Shown here: positions 1 through 7,900 of the stretch, one piece after another | Layout: each line of letters starts with the position of its first letter | Numbering within the stretch: the first letter of the stretch is position 1 | Assembly (NCBI GenBank): GCA_002347485.1 | Contig: DDXM01000049.1 | Coordinates: 159 to 39,188, forward strand | Length of the DNA: 39,030 nucleotides | Reading direction: 5' to 3' | Source: Anaerolineaceae bacterium UBA2260 | GTDB lineage: Bacteria; Chloroflexota; Anaerolineae; Anaerolineales; Anaerolineaceae | Notes under the pieces: generated by a model | Databases searched by the model: none | What the model saw: only the letters and a program-made list of their open reading frames with translations | What the model was told of the DNA's origin: nothing | Program-made: the position numbers and the translations under genes

Positions 1-60
1 CGGTTCTACGCCATCTGCAACTGCTGTTCCTGCTGCTGCGGCGCGATGCAGGCGCACCAG
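1..60 (+). pseudogene. Ferredoxin-like fragment (cysteine-cluster region)
   Basis: Frame 1 from the window edge reads R-F-Y-A-I-C-N-C-C-S-C-C-C-G-A-M-Q-A-H. A CNCCSCCCG cluster preceded by FYAI is typical of the region before the 4Fe-4S motifs of certain ferredoxin-domain proteins. The frame stays open to a stop at 151-153, but after about base 60 the protein no longer looks like a ferredoxin; those bases are instead antisense to the start of another gene. I infer a truncated gene joined to unrelated DNA. The cluster could be a chance antisense reading of the opposite gene, so confidence is limited. Confidence 0.4.
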
Positions 61-137
61 GTCGCGCAGCGCCAGGTAGCGCACCCCGGGTCGGCGGGTT
101 CGAGCAGCCAATCGATCGTTTTTACGTCCTCGGCCAT
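60..137 (-). pseudogene. 5' fragment of a WLLEP-type repeat protein gene, apparently frameshifted
   Basis: An ATG at 137 with a GGAG three bases upstream starts M-A-E-D-V-K-T-I-D-W-L-L-E-P-A-D-P-G. One inserted base after the CCC/GGG run would continue it as V-R-Y-L-A-L-R-D-L. The phrase WLLEP-DPG-VRYLALRDL is typical of the N-terminus of a prenyltransferase/HEAT-like repeat family common in Chloroflexota. As written, the frame shifts near 90 and stops. If the shift is a base-call error, the gene could continue off the left edge, because the corrected frame has no stop to base 1; that would conflict with the ferredoxin reading of 1-60. Confidence 0.4.
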
Positions 138-165
138 ATATACTCCGAAATAGACCTTTTTAACT

Positions 166-258
166 CAATCACCACAGATAGCACAGAAACCACAGATAAA
201 AAACCAAAACCAGAAAACAAGTTCTTTTTCAGTGTAATCTGTGTATATCTGTGTTTGA
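166..258. repeat. ACCACAGATA-family imperfect inverted repeat
   Basis: The left arm holds tandem ACCACAGATA/GCACAGA words and the right arm the complementary TCTGTGTATATCTGTGT. It fills the gap between the left-edge fragments and the methyltransferase gene. The same words recur at 31608-31650 and, as another inverted pair, at 32752-32897, so this is a dispersed intergenic repeat family rather than a unique hairpin. Confidence 0.6.
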
Positions 259-273
259 TGATTTAAGTCCTGT

Positions 274-924
274 TCACACCTTCTTAAACCGGATGGTGTA
301 CGCCCAGGCGTTACCCTCCACTGCCTCCACGGCGAAACCCGCGCCTTCGGCCGTGCGGATGGTGACGCGGCGGGTCGGGTAATCAGGGTCAGGCATGAAC
401 TCGCTCACCGCCAGCACGCCCTGCGGCTTGAGCACGCGGCGCACCTCGCGCAGGCAGCGCTGCGGGTCGGGGATCTCCATCAGCGCGGCGACCAGGTACA
501 CCACGTCCAGCGATGCATCCTCGAAGGGCAGGTGGTACGCGCTGCGCTGGATCAGCTCGACCCGTTCACGGATGTGCGCGGGCGTTTTCGCCAGGTGCGA
601 AAGACTCTTCTCGAGCATTTTTTCATCGATATCCAGTCCGACCACATGCCCCTCCGCGCCTACCGCCTGCGCCGCGTACGGCAGGAAGAACCCGCCTCCG
701 CAGCCGATCTCCAGCACGCGCTGCCCAGGCTTGATGCCGCTACGCTTGATCACGCGCTCAGGGTCCTGCAGCCTGGCGCGCAGCCGCGAATTGAGGAACA
801 CGGTGATGAACGATGGCGCGGGGAAGTGCCAGTTGCAGCGGATAAAGCGCATGATGACCTGGTAAGCCCCGAACCCAAGGATTATATAACCGATGACCTT
901 GAGAGCCTGTAAGAGTCCTTGCAT
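274..924 (-). CDS. Class I SAM-dependent methyltransferase with N-terminal membrane segment
   Basis: A 216-residue protein. Residues about 5-25 form one hydrophobic helix, suggesting membrane attachment. The Rossmann-type methyltransferase core follows: motif I V-L-E-I-G-C-G-G-G near residue 65, the acidic end of strand 2 in V-G-L-D-I-D, motif II/III around L-P-F-E-D-A-S-L-D-V-V-Y, and a post-core segment in R-V-L-K-P-Q-G-V-L. This is the Methyltransf_11/25 arrangement; the substrate (small molecule, quinone or lipid) cannot be told. The start at 924 follows GGAGGG five bases upstream; an upstream in-frame ATG would run into the preceding gene. It lies 10 bases downstream of a broken lipoprotein gene in the same direction, so the two were probably one operon. 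Confidence 0.85.
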   Translation of the reverse strand: MQGLLQALKVIGYIILGFGAYQVIMRFIRCNWHFPAPSFITVFLNSRLRARLQDPERVIKRSGIKPGQRVLEIGCGGGFFLPYAAQAVGAEGHVVGLDIDEKMLEKSLSHLAKTPAHIRERVELIQRSAYHLPFEDASLDVVYLVAALMEIPDPQRCLREVRRVLKPQGVLAVSEFMPDPDYPTRRVTIRTAEGAGFAVEAVEGNAWAYTIRFKKV

Positions 925-934
925 GATCCCTCCT

Positions 935-1390
935 TCAGGGTGTGATTGGCAGCGCGGACGCGTCCACGCGGCGCAGGGTGATGTAGCCCGCCTCGCTCTC
1001 CTCGCGCAGTTTGATGACGTCCGGGGATTCACAGATATCGTGCATGCTTCCTTCCGGCACAGCGCGAATGATCTCGTTAAGCGAAAGCTCCATCCTCGAG
1101 GGCGATGCCGTCGATCTTCAGCCCGCTGAGCGTCATGTTGCTGCGCTCGAAGTCGTTCTCATACGCGAAGGCGCCCACGCTGAAAGAAGCGGTGGTCGAG
1201 CCATCATACACCATGCCCAACATGTGCTCCTCCTCCCCGGCGCGGAGGACGCTGCGGGCAGCGGGGTCTCAATTTTAGTCTCCGCCAGTTCCGGTGGTTC
1301 GAGGCTGAGCGAAAGCGGCGTGGGACTGCACCCCGCGAGCACGAGCGCCAGCGTCAAACCTGTGATCAAACTGAAAAGGGAAGAAGCCAT
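935..1390 (-). pseudogene. Lipoprotein gene broken by two frameshifts
   Basis: The start at 1390 gives M-A-S-S-L-F-S-L followed by a hydrophobic stretch and lipobox L-A-G-C, a type II signal peptide. Near 1240 the meaningful frame shifts to one reading E-E-E-H-M-L-G-M-V-Y-D-G-S-T-T-A and then F-E-R-S-N-M-T-L-S-G-L-K-I-D-G-I-A-L-E-D-G, ending in a stop near 1080. A third frame then reads S-L-N-E-I-I-R-A-V-P-E-G-S-M-H-D-I-C and runs to a TGA at 935-937. Placed end to end, the pieces form one plausible lipoprotein of about 150 residues. I do not recognise its family. Either the gene is dead or the assembly has two single-base errors here. Confidence 0.6.
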
Positions 1391-1507
1391 GTTCACCAGC
1401 CTGATCCGGAACAACAGAGTCATTATTATTGTTGCACAAATACGGCCAATCTTCAACCCGACCCGCGCATGGAAGTGCGCGCCTTGAAGTCGAACAGTCG
1501 AACTGCA

Positions 1508-1535
1508 TTACAGAATTGTGAATTTTGTGTATGAT
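1508..1535 (+). promoter_or_regulatory. Sigma70-type promoter for the 1571 gene
   Basis: TTACAG at 1508-1513 and TATGAT at 1530-1535 are separated by 16 bases. Predicted transcription begins near 1542, downstream of the alternative ATG at 1538, which supports the start at 1571. Confidence 0.5.
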
Positions 1536-1570
1536 TAATGCATCACCAATTCCGAGAATGGAGCGTCAGA

Positions 1571-1885
1571 ATGTTCAATCGCCTGCTCAACCTATTCAAG
1601 CGTCCCGCGGCGGTTAAGCCCGTCGAAGTGAAAGGCGCTTCTGCGGACGACGTGCGCAAGTATGCCAAGGTTACCTTCGTCACCCCGGCGCGTCAGCGCG
1701 GCGAAAAGCGCGTCACGTTCAGTGCGATGGACCTCCAGCGGGGGATGAATCTGCATGCGCACGCCCAGCTGGTGTGCGGCGCCATCGACGCCAAGAAGTT
1801 CGCCGAGTTTGCCCGCCTGGAGCTGGTGAAACGCGAGGGCGCCAAGCAGGGCGTCTCCGCCAAATGGACCTTCAAAGTGCTGTGA
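1571..1885 (+). CDS. Small hypothetical basic protein
   Basis: A 104-residue protein beginning M-F-N-R-L-L-N-L-F-K-R-P. It has a short amphipathic N-terminus, then a mixed segment with V-R-K-Y-A-K-V-T-F-V-T-P and R-V-T-F-S-A-M-D-L-Q-R-G-M, ending A-K-W-T-F-K-V-L. I see no signal peptide, membrane helix or metal-binding motif and do not recognise the family. The start at 1571 is chosen over an ATG at 1538 because GGAG lies about eight bases upstream and the predicted transcript starts after 1538. It reads toward the folate reductase gene, but a separate -10 box lies between them, so it is probably its own unit. Confidence 0.65.
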   Translation: MFNRLLNLFKRPAAVKPVEVKGASADDVRKYAKVTFVTPARQRGEKRVTFSAMDLQRGMNLHAHAQLVCGAIDAKKFAEFARLELVKREGAKQGVSAKWTFKVL

Positions 1886-1903
1886 CCGCCCGTCTGTCCC
1901 GGG

Positions 1904-1909
1904 TATAAT
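1904..1909 (+). promoter_or_regulatory. -10 box (TATAAT) before the methylenetetrahydrofolate reductase gene
   Basis: A perfect TATAAT lies 33 bases before the ATG at 1943, leaving a leader of about 25 nt that includes an AAAGG ribosome-binding site. No convincing -35 hexamer is visible at the usual spacing. Confidence 0.45.
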
Positions 1910-1942
1910 AAGCCATTCCACATTCTGAAAGGCATTTTCATC

Positions 1943-3385
1943 ATGCCCGGATTGACCCCCGGCCGCCGCTGGCAGGCCGCCTACCGACCATTCAAGAACA
2001 CCTCCCCCACCGAGAAGCTGGAAGCCGGCATCGAGCGCGCACTCAAAGGCGCCATCTGGGGCTGCCGTATGTGCGGCAACTGCCTGCTGCAGGAGACCGC
2101 CTTCATCTGCCCGATGGAATGCCCCAAGGGGCTGCGCAATGGACCCTGCGGCGGCTCGACCCCCGAGCACTGCTACGTCGATCCCACCCGCCCGTGCATC
2201 TGGTACCGCATCTACGCGCGCGCCGAGAAGATGGGACGCCTCGACCGCCTGATGGAGGTGCTGCCCCCGCTGGACTGGGATAAGACCGGCACCTCAGCTT
2301 TCGCTGACCTGCGCGCCAACCTGAAAACGCACGGCGGATTGAGCGCCGTGTGGCGCTGGGCAACCGCCCGCCCCGAGGAGCGCCGGCGCAAGTGGGAGGC
2401 GTTCTTCCGCGAGGTGCGCCAGCCCGCCTGGTGGAGCGGCGACGACCTGCCCCACCCCGCCCCGCCGCACGAACCGGTCTCGAGCCTGGAGCGCGTGCTG
2501 GCGAGCGGCGGCTTCGCCATCACCGTCGAGATCTCGCCGCCCCTCACCGCCGACCCCGCGGACGTGGTGAAGAAGGTGCAGATGCTCAAGGATTACGTGG
2601 ACGCGGTCAACTTTACCGACAACCCTTCCGCCACCCCGCGCATGTCATCGCTGGCCTGTTCATTGATCGCGCTGCAGAACGGCGTGGAGCCGGTGCTGCA
2701 GGTGGCGGCGCGCGACCGCACACGCATGGGCTTGCAGGGAGAGGTGCTGGGTGCGACCGCGCTGGGCATCCGCAATATCCTGTGCCTTACCGGCGACCAC
2801 CCGCGCACCGGCCCGCCCCCCAACGGGCGCATGGACATCTGGGACCTTGATGCCATCCAGATGCTGTGGATCATCCGCCAGATGCGGGACGAGGGTCGCT
2901 TCCTCGACTGCCGCGAGATCAAGTGCGCCCCGCAGGCTTTCCTTGGCGCGGCGGGCTCACCCAACTCGTCCACCCCGCTGATCCAGGCCATCCGCGAGGA
3001 GAAGAAGGTCAACGCCGGCGCGCAGTTCCTGCAGACCAACCTGGTCTTCGATTATGACCGCTTTGTGGATTACCTGGAAGCCCTCGAGCGCCGCGAGGTG
3101 ACCGCGCGCACCGCGCTACTGGTGGGCATCTCGCCGATCCGCAGCGTGAAGGCAGCGCATTATATGAACGCCATCCCCGGGGTGCGCGTACCTGAAGCCT
3201 ACATTAAACGTATGGAAGCGTCCGCCGACCCGAAGGAAGAGTCGGTGCAGATGACGCTCGAGCTGATCGACAAGGTCAAACGCCTGCCCGGCGTGCGCGG
3301 CTTGCACTTCATGTCGGTGACGTGGGAATCAATTGTGCCGCGCCTGATCACCGAGAGCGGGCTGGGGAAGAACGGTGAATCGTGA
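1943..3385 (+). CDS. Methylenetetrahydrofolate reductase with N-terminal cysteine-rich (MetV-like) domain
   Basis: A 480-residue two-domain protein. Residues about 20-110 carry cysteines C41, C44, C47, C56, C60 and C69 in a G-C-R-M-C-G-N-C ... C-P-M-E-C-P-K-G ... G-P-C-G-G pattern. This is the MTHFR C-terminal/MetV family (PF12225-type), which in acetogens is a partner subunit of MetF and probably binds metal or Fe-S clusters. Residues about 195-475 are the FAD-binding MetF TIM barrel: catalytic-glutamate segment V-E-I-S-P-P, N-F-T-D-N-P-S, L-T-G-D-H-P and G-A-Q-F-L-Q-T-N. It should interconvert methylene- and methyl-tetrahydrofolate, feeding methionine synthesis or the methyl branch of the Wood-Ljungdahl pathway. 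The cysteine domain precedes the barrel, unlike the separate metV and metF genes of classical acetogens. No partner genes are adjacent. Confidence 0.9.
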   Translation: MPGLTPGRRWQAAYRPFKNTSPTEKLEAGIERALKGAIWGCRMCGNCLLQETAFICPMECPKGLRNGPCGGSTPEHCYVDPTRPCIWYRIYARAEKMGRLDRLMEVLPPLDWDKTGTSAFADLRANLKTHGGLSAVWRWATARPEERRRKWEAFFREVRQPAWWSGDDLPHPAPPHEPVSSLERVLASGGFAITVEISPPLTADPADVVKKVQMLKDYVDAVNFTDNPSATPRMSSLACSLIALQNGVEPVLQVAARDRTRMGLQGEVLGATALGIRNILCLTGDHPRTGPPPNGRMDIWDLDAIQMLWIIRQMRDEGRFLDCREIKCAPQAFLGAAGSPNSSTPLIQAIREEKKVNAGAQFLQTNLVFDYDRFVDYLEALERREVTARTALLVGISPIRSVKAAHYMNAIPGVRVPEAYIKRMEASADPKEESVQMTLELIDKVKRLPGVRGLHFMSVTWESIVPRLITESGLGKNGES

Positions 3386-3411
3386 TGGGTGAGTAGTGAT
3401 GGAGTACTCAT

Positions 3412-3560
3412 AGGGGCGATTTTGCGGTTTGTGCACTGCGGTGTTTTTCCAGAGCCGAATCGCCCATTAATGATGTTAATTGGGGATTGCTTAAGCGCGT
3501 AGATCGCGCTTCGCAAGGACATACCAGGCTGGGGATTGCTTCGTCGGAAGAGCACCTCTT
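3412..3560 (+). repeat. GCAATCCCC-type dispersed repeat, copy A
   Basis: Bases 3412-3530 closely match the reverse complement of 16212-16331, including the words GGTTTGTGCACT, GATGTTAATTGGGGATTGCTT and GATCGCGCTTCGCAA. The right part adds a second hairpin unit (GGGGATTGCTTCG ... CTTCGCAATG). It fills the 197-base gap between two convergent genes and has no convincing coding content. Hairpin-forming arms suggest a palindromic repeat or a non-autonomous mobile element. Confidence 0.7.
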
Positions 3561-3582
3561 CGCAATGAAAGCCGCAAACTAC

Positions 3583-4242
3583 CTATTTCAATTCCATTAG
3601 CTGTTCCAGAGTGAGGTGGGTCAGGTCCGGCACCACCAGGTCGGCACGCTGGAGCAATTCAGCCGGGTTGGTGGTGAGCACCGCCACGCAGCGCATGCCA
3701 GCGCGCTTGGCCGCCTCCACCCCCTGCACCGAGTCCTCGATCACCAGGCAGTCCGCGGGCGCCGCGTTCAGCAGGCGCGCTGCCAGCAGGAAGACAGCCG
3801 GGTCAGGTTTGCCAGGCAGGTTCGCGCCGGAGGCGATCGCGGCGAAGTAACGCCGGATGTTCAGTTCGTCCAGGTGCACATCGATATTTTGCTGCGGCGC
3901 GGAGGAACCCACCGCCTGCGAAAGACCCAGCCGGTCAAAACGCTGCAGCCACTCTTCCACGCCGGGCAGCGGGCGTGTGCTCCCGCGCACGCTCTGGCGG
4001 AAGTACTCCTCCTTGCGGTCGCTGAGCAGGTGAAACTCGTCCTCTGCCAGCGTGCGGTCGAGCAGGGCTTTGAAGATGTTGCGGTTGTTCATGCCAAAGG
4101 TGGAGCGAAAATCATCGATTGTGAACGGGTGTCCGAGTTCGGCAAAAAGGCGGGACCAGGCGCGGAAATGCCCGTCGAAGGTGTCGACGAGCACGCCGTC
4201 CATGTCCCAGATCACGGCTTTGAAGGGGAGAGTGATGGTCAT
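3583..4242 (-). CDS. HAD-superfamily phosphatase, beta-phosphoglucomutase-like
   Basis: A 219-residue protein with all four HAD motifs: motif I W-D-M-D-G-V-L-V-D-T (nucleophile D13, acid/base D15), motif II G-S-S-A-P, the motif III lysine in G-K-P-D-P, and motif IV V-I-E-D-S-V-Q-G-V-E-A-A. The helical cap between motifs I and II places it in subfamily IA with beta-phosphoglucomutases and small-sugar or phosphoglycolate phosphatases; the substrate is not predictable. The ATG at 4242 has no Shine-Dalgarno, but TATAAT lies seven bases upstream, so the mRNA is probably leaderless. It stands alone between a repeat and a gene remnant. Confidence 0.88.
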   Translation of the reverse strand: MTITLPFKAVIWDMDGVLVDTFDGHFRAWSRLFAELGHPFTIDDFRSTFGMNNRNIFKALLDRTLAEDEFHLLSDRKEEYFRQSVRGSTRPLPGVEEWLQRFDRLGLSQAVGSSAPQQNIDVHLDELNIRRYFAAIASGANLPGKPDPAVFLLAARLLNAAPADCLVIEDSVQGVEAAKRAGMRCVAVLTTNPAELLQRADLVVPDLTHLTLEQLMELK

Positions 4243-4249
4243 GCGGGCT

Positions 4250-4255
4250 ATTATA
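4250..4255 (-). promoter_or_regulatory. -10 box giving a probable leaderless transcript
   Basis: TATAAT on the minus strand with only seven bases before the ATG of the HAD phosphatase. Initiation at the usual distance would fall on or next to the start codon. Confidence 0.5.
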
Positions 4256-4291
4256 CCCGTGGACGCGCTATCGCCGTGTGCAGCGCAACGA

Positions 4292-4599
4292 TCAACTTTC
4301 AGCGCCGAACGCGGTGTGAAAGGCGACCTCTCCCTCAGGCATCACACCACCGAAGGAAAGGGCAAAAAACACCTCCGACGGCACCCCGGGCAGGGGAAAG
4401 CGCGGCGGGGTTCACAAAACCAAACTGCCGCAAATACTGCAGATGCCCCACCAGGCAACAGCCCTTCGCACCGATGGCTTTCAACCGCGCGAGTCCCTCC
4501 CACATCAGCGCTTCTGCCCGGCAGCAGGTCGCGCTGGCAACTCTGGCAGCGCACACGGTCGGGAGGATTTACCACCTTGCAATGAACGTAGGTGACCAC
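4292..4599 (-). pseudogene. Chimeric remnant: zinc-ribbon N-terminus joined to GNAT acetyltransferase C-terminus
   Basis: From an ATG at 4599 the minus strand reads V-T-Y-V-H-C-K-V-V-N-P-P-D-R-V-R-C-Q-S-C-Q-R-D-L-L-P-G, a typical zinc ribbon (although the first Cys of the usual CxxC pair is absent). A different frame then gives E-G-L-A-R-L-K-A-I-G-A-K-G-C-C-L-V-G-H and Q-F-G-F-V-N-P, the acetyl-CoA-binding end of a GNAT acetyltransferase. After another frame change near 4430 it reads L-P-G-V-P-S-E-V-F-F-A-L-S-F and E-G-E-V-A-F-H-T-A-F, the conserved GNAT tail, and stops at 4292-4294. Two unrelated gene ends have been spliced by deletion and then frameshifted. Confidence 0.6.
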
Positions 4600-4935
4600 G
4601 GTACCTCCAAATGAAAAGCGGATATGAGGTTGTTTGATGAAAGCGTTTTGTATTCATCCTTATACTCCATCAAATAAAGACTAATGTTGCAGGTAGAATC
4701 ACCATCCCTGGCAATCTTAAAATTCTCTAAATCAACCCAAAAATCTCCTGGTTACACTTGTTTAAACATTTAAATCCGCTAAACTTAATATAAGGAAAAA
4801 TTCCTGATGAACCTGCTTAATAACGCAGTGAGATGGATATACGGATTATCCGGTCAAACCCCTCAATACGGTTTGTGGTCAACCGCAACTGATTGCAGGG
4901 GGTTTTTGTTGTAAAAAAATGAATGAGGAGGAAAT
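4600..4935 (+). promoter_or_regulatory. Long 5' region with terminator-like hairpin before the secreted nuclease gene
   Basis: This 336-base AT-rich stretch has no gene. Its 3' part can fold: a small CTGC/GCAG stem at about 4812-4828, a CGG-TTAT-CCG stem near 4841-4853, and a large hairpin pairing AAACCCC (4856-4862) with GGGGTTT (4899-4905) around an inner CGGTT/AACCG stem, followed by a U run (4903-4907). The gene's GAGGAGGAA ribosome-binding site follows directly. A terminator inside a leader suggests attenuation or a riboswitch, but I cannot assign it to a known class. Confidence 0.4.
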
Positions 4936-7900
4936 ATGAAAGCAGTAATGGCAACAAGTATACGGATTATTGTCGGCCTTGGCTTCATCTTATCGTTGAT
5001 CGGTGGGTCTATCACCAGTGCATCGGCGGCGGTCCCACTCGATCTTTTCTTCTCGGAATACATCGAGGGGTCGAGCAATAATAAAGCGCTGGAGATCTAC
5101 AACCCCACGGCTGCGGCGATCAATCTTGCCACGGATAGCTATAACATCCAGATGTTCTTCAATGGCAGCGCCAGCGCCGGGCTGACGATAAACCTGACAG
5201 GGACGGTGGCAGCGGGTGATGTTTACGTGGTCGCCCAAAGCAGCGCGAACGCCACCATCCTTGCGCAGGCTGACCAGACCAATGGTTCAGGCTGGTTTAA
5301 CGGTGACGACGCTGTCGTGCTGCGCAAAGGCACAACGATCCTTGATGCGATCGGCCAGATTGGTAATGACCCGGGTTCACAGTGGGGCGTTGACCTGGTC
5401 AGCACCGCCGACAACACCTTGCGGCGCAAGTGCAACGTTTTATATGGCGACACGGATGGCAGCGACGCGTTCGATCCCGCGATTGAATGGGTGGGATACG
5501 CAAACGACACTTTCAGCGGTCTTGGCGCGCACTCGACCACGTGCCTGCCCAAGATCAATGAGTTCTCCGCCAGCACCACCGGCACCGACGTGGAGTACGT
5601 GGAGATCTTCGGCGCACCATTCTACGATTTCAGTGCGTACAGTTTGCTGGAAATTAAAGGGGACGTTTCAACTGCTACTGGCACGGTGGATGAGGTTATC
5701 GCGCTGGGCAGCACAGACCAATACGGCCTGTACCTGGTGAACCTCGCGGCAAATGCGCTGGAAAACGGCACGATCACCCTACTGCTGGTGCGGAATTTCA
5801 CCGGGGCATTGGGCAATGACCTGGACTCAAATGATGACGGCATCCTCGACGTCACGCCTTGGGATGCAATCGTGGACGCGGTAGCGGTGAATGACGGCGG
5901 CGCCGGTGACCTGACCTACGGCACACCCACCCTGGGTGTGGCATATGATGGGCTGCCCTTCGCCCCCGGCGGCGCGTCGCGCATTCCGGATGGGTTTGAC
6001 ACTGACGCGGCCACCGACTGGGTGCGCAACGATTTCGACCTGGCAGGCATCCCCGAATACACAGGAACGATCGTGCTGGGTGAAGCATATAACACCCCCG
6101 GCGCGCTCAACATGGCTTACACCCCCCCACCTGAAGCCTGCGGCGACCCCAACACACTGATCTCCGCGGTGCAGGGCAGCGGGCTTGCCAGCCCCCTGGT
6201 TGGCACCGAGGTGGCGGTTGAAGGTATCGTGGTGGGAGACTTCCAGAATAATGCCTCGTCTGATGACGGCAACCTGAACGGCTTCCATCTTCAAACACCT
6301 GACAGCAGCGTTGATGGCAATGCGGCAACCTCGGAGGGTGTATTCATTTACTATCCAAGCGGCACAACTGATGTCGCGGTGGGTGATCACGTACGCGTGA
6401 GGGGGAGCGTATCAGAATACAACGGGTTGACCGAAATCACAGTTGCCAGCATCTGGAAGTGCTCGAGCGGAAATCCTCTACCTGCCGCGACACCTCTTTC
6501 CCTTCCCGTTTCAGATGTGAACGACTTTGAGGCTTATGAAGGCATGCTGGTCACCTTCCCGCAGGACCTGGTCATTTCGGAATACTTCAACTACGACCGC
6601 TATGGCGAGATCGTGCTTACCTCCGAGCGCCACCTGACTCCTACCGCGCTGTACGAACCCGGCTCAACGGAATACTTCGATGCGGTCGAAGCTTTCAATC
6701 TGGACAAGATCACGCTGGACGACGGGCGCTCGGCTCAGAACCCGGATCCTGCCATTCACCCGAACGGGGCAGTATTCAACATGGAGAACCTCTTCCGCGG
6801 CGGCGACCTGGTGACCAATGTGACAGGTGTGATCGATTACAGCTTCAACCTGTACCGCGTTCAGCCAACCCAGGGCGCAGATTACACCCCTGCCAACCCG
6901 AGACCTGCAACGCCTGAGAGCGTTGGCGGAACCCTGAAGGTGGTGTCGATGAACGTGCTCAACTACTTCTCGACCATCGATACCGGCAGCTGGATCTGTG
7001 GACCGAGCGAGGATATGGAATGCCGCGGGGCTGACACGATGGAAGAATTTACCCGCCAGCATAATAAGATCGTGGCGGCCATCGCGGCAATGAAACCGGA
7101 TATCGCTGGTTTGATCGAGATCGAAAACCACGTCACCGATGCGGCTGTGCAGACGCTGGTGGATGGGTTGAACGCGGCGATGGGCGCCGGCACGTACAAT
7201 TACATTCACACCGGTCCCATTGGAAGCGACGCCATCAAGGTTGCGATCATCTACCGCCCCGCTTCTGTAACCCCGGTCGGAGATTTCGCCATCCTGGATT
7301 CCAGCGTGGACGCACGCTTCCTTGATGATAAGAACCGCCCGGTGTTGGCGCAAACCTTCAAGAATCCTTACAACGGCTTATTCACGGTGGCGGTCAATCA
7401 CCTCAAGTCGAAGGGTTCGGATTGCAACGATGTCGACGACCCCGACCTGGGCGATGGCGCAGGCAACTGCAACCTCACACGCCTGGCAGCCGCGCAGGCT
7501 GAAATGGACTGGCTGGCCAGCGATCCGACCGGCAGCGGTGATCCGGACTTCCTCATCATCGGCGACCTCAACTCCTACGACAAGGAAGACCCGATCGACG
7601 CCTTCCGCGCCGGCGCGGATGACATCGTGGGCACGGCTGATGATTATGTGGACATGACATTCGAATTCCAAGGCGAAGAAGCTTATTCCTATGTCTTTGA
7701 CGGGCAGATCGGCTACCTCGATTACGCCGTCAGTGGACCGTTGATGAGCCAGGTAACCGGCACCACCATCTGGCACGTCAATGCGGATGAACCCGACCTC
7801 ATCGACTACGATATGAGCTTCAAATTAGCCGCGCAGGACGCGCTTTACGCGCCTGATGTCTATCGCTACTCCGACCACGACCCGGTCATCATCGGGCTCG

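Noticed and set aside
3616..4614. A 332-codon plus-strand frame over the HAD phosphatase and the GNAT remnant.
   Set aside because: Antisense to a gene with all HAD motifs; the translation has no recognisable domain.
4801..4835. CTGATGA followed by a stem, resembling a hammerhead ribozyme core.
   Set aside because: The required GAAA after stem II and a matching cleavage-site stem are not present.
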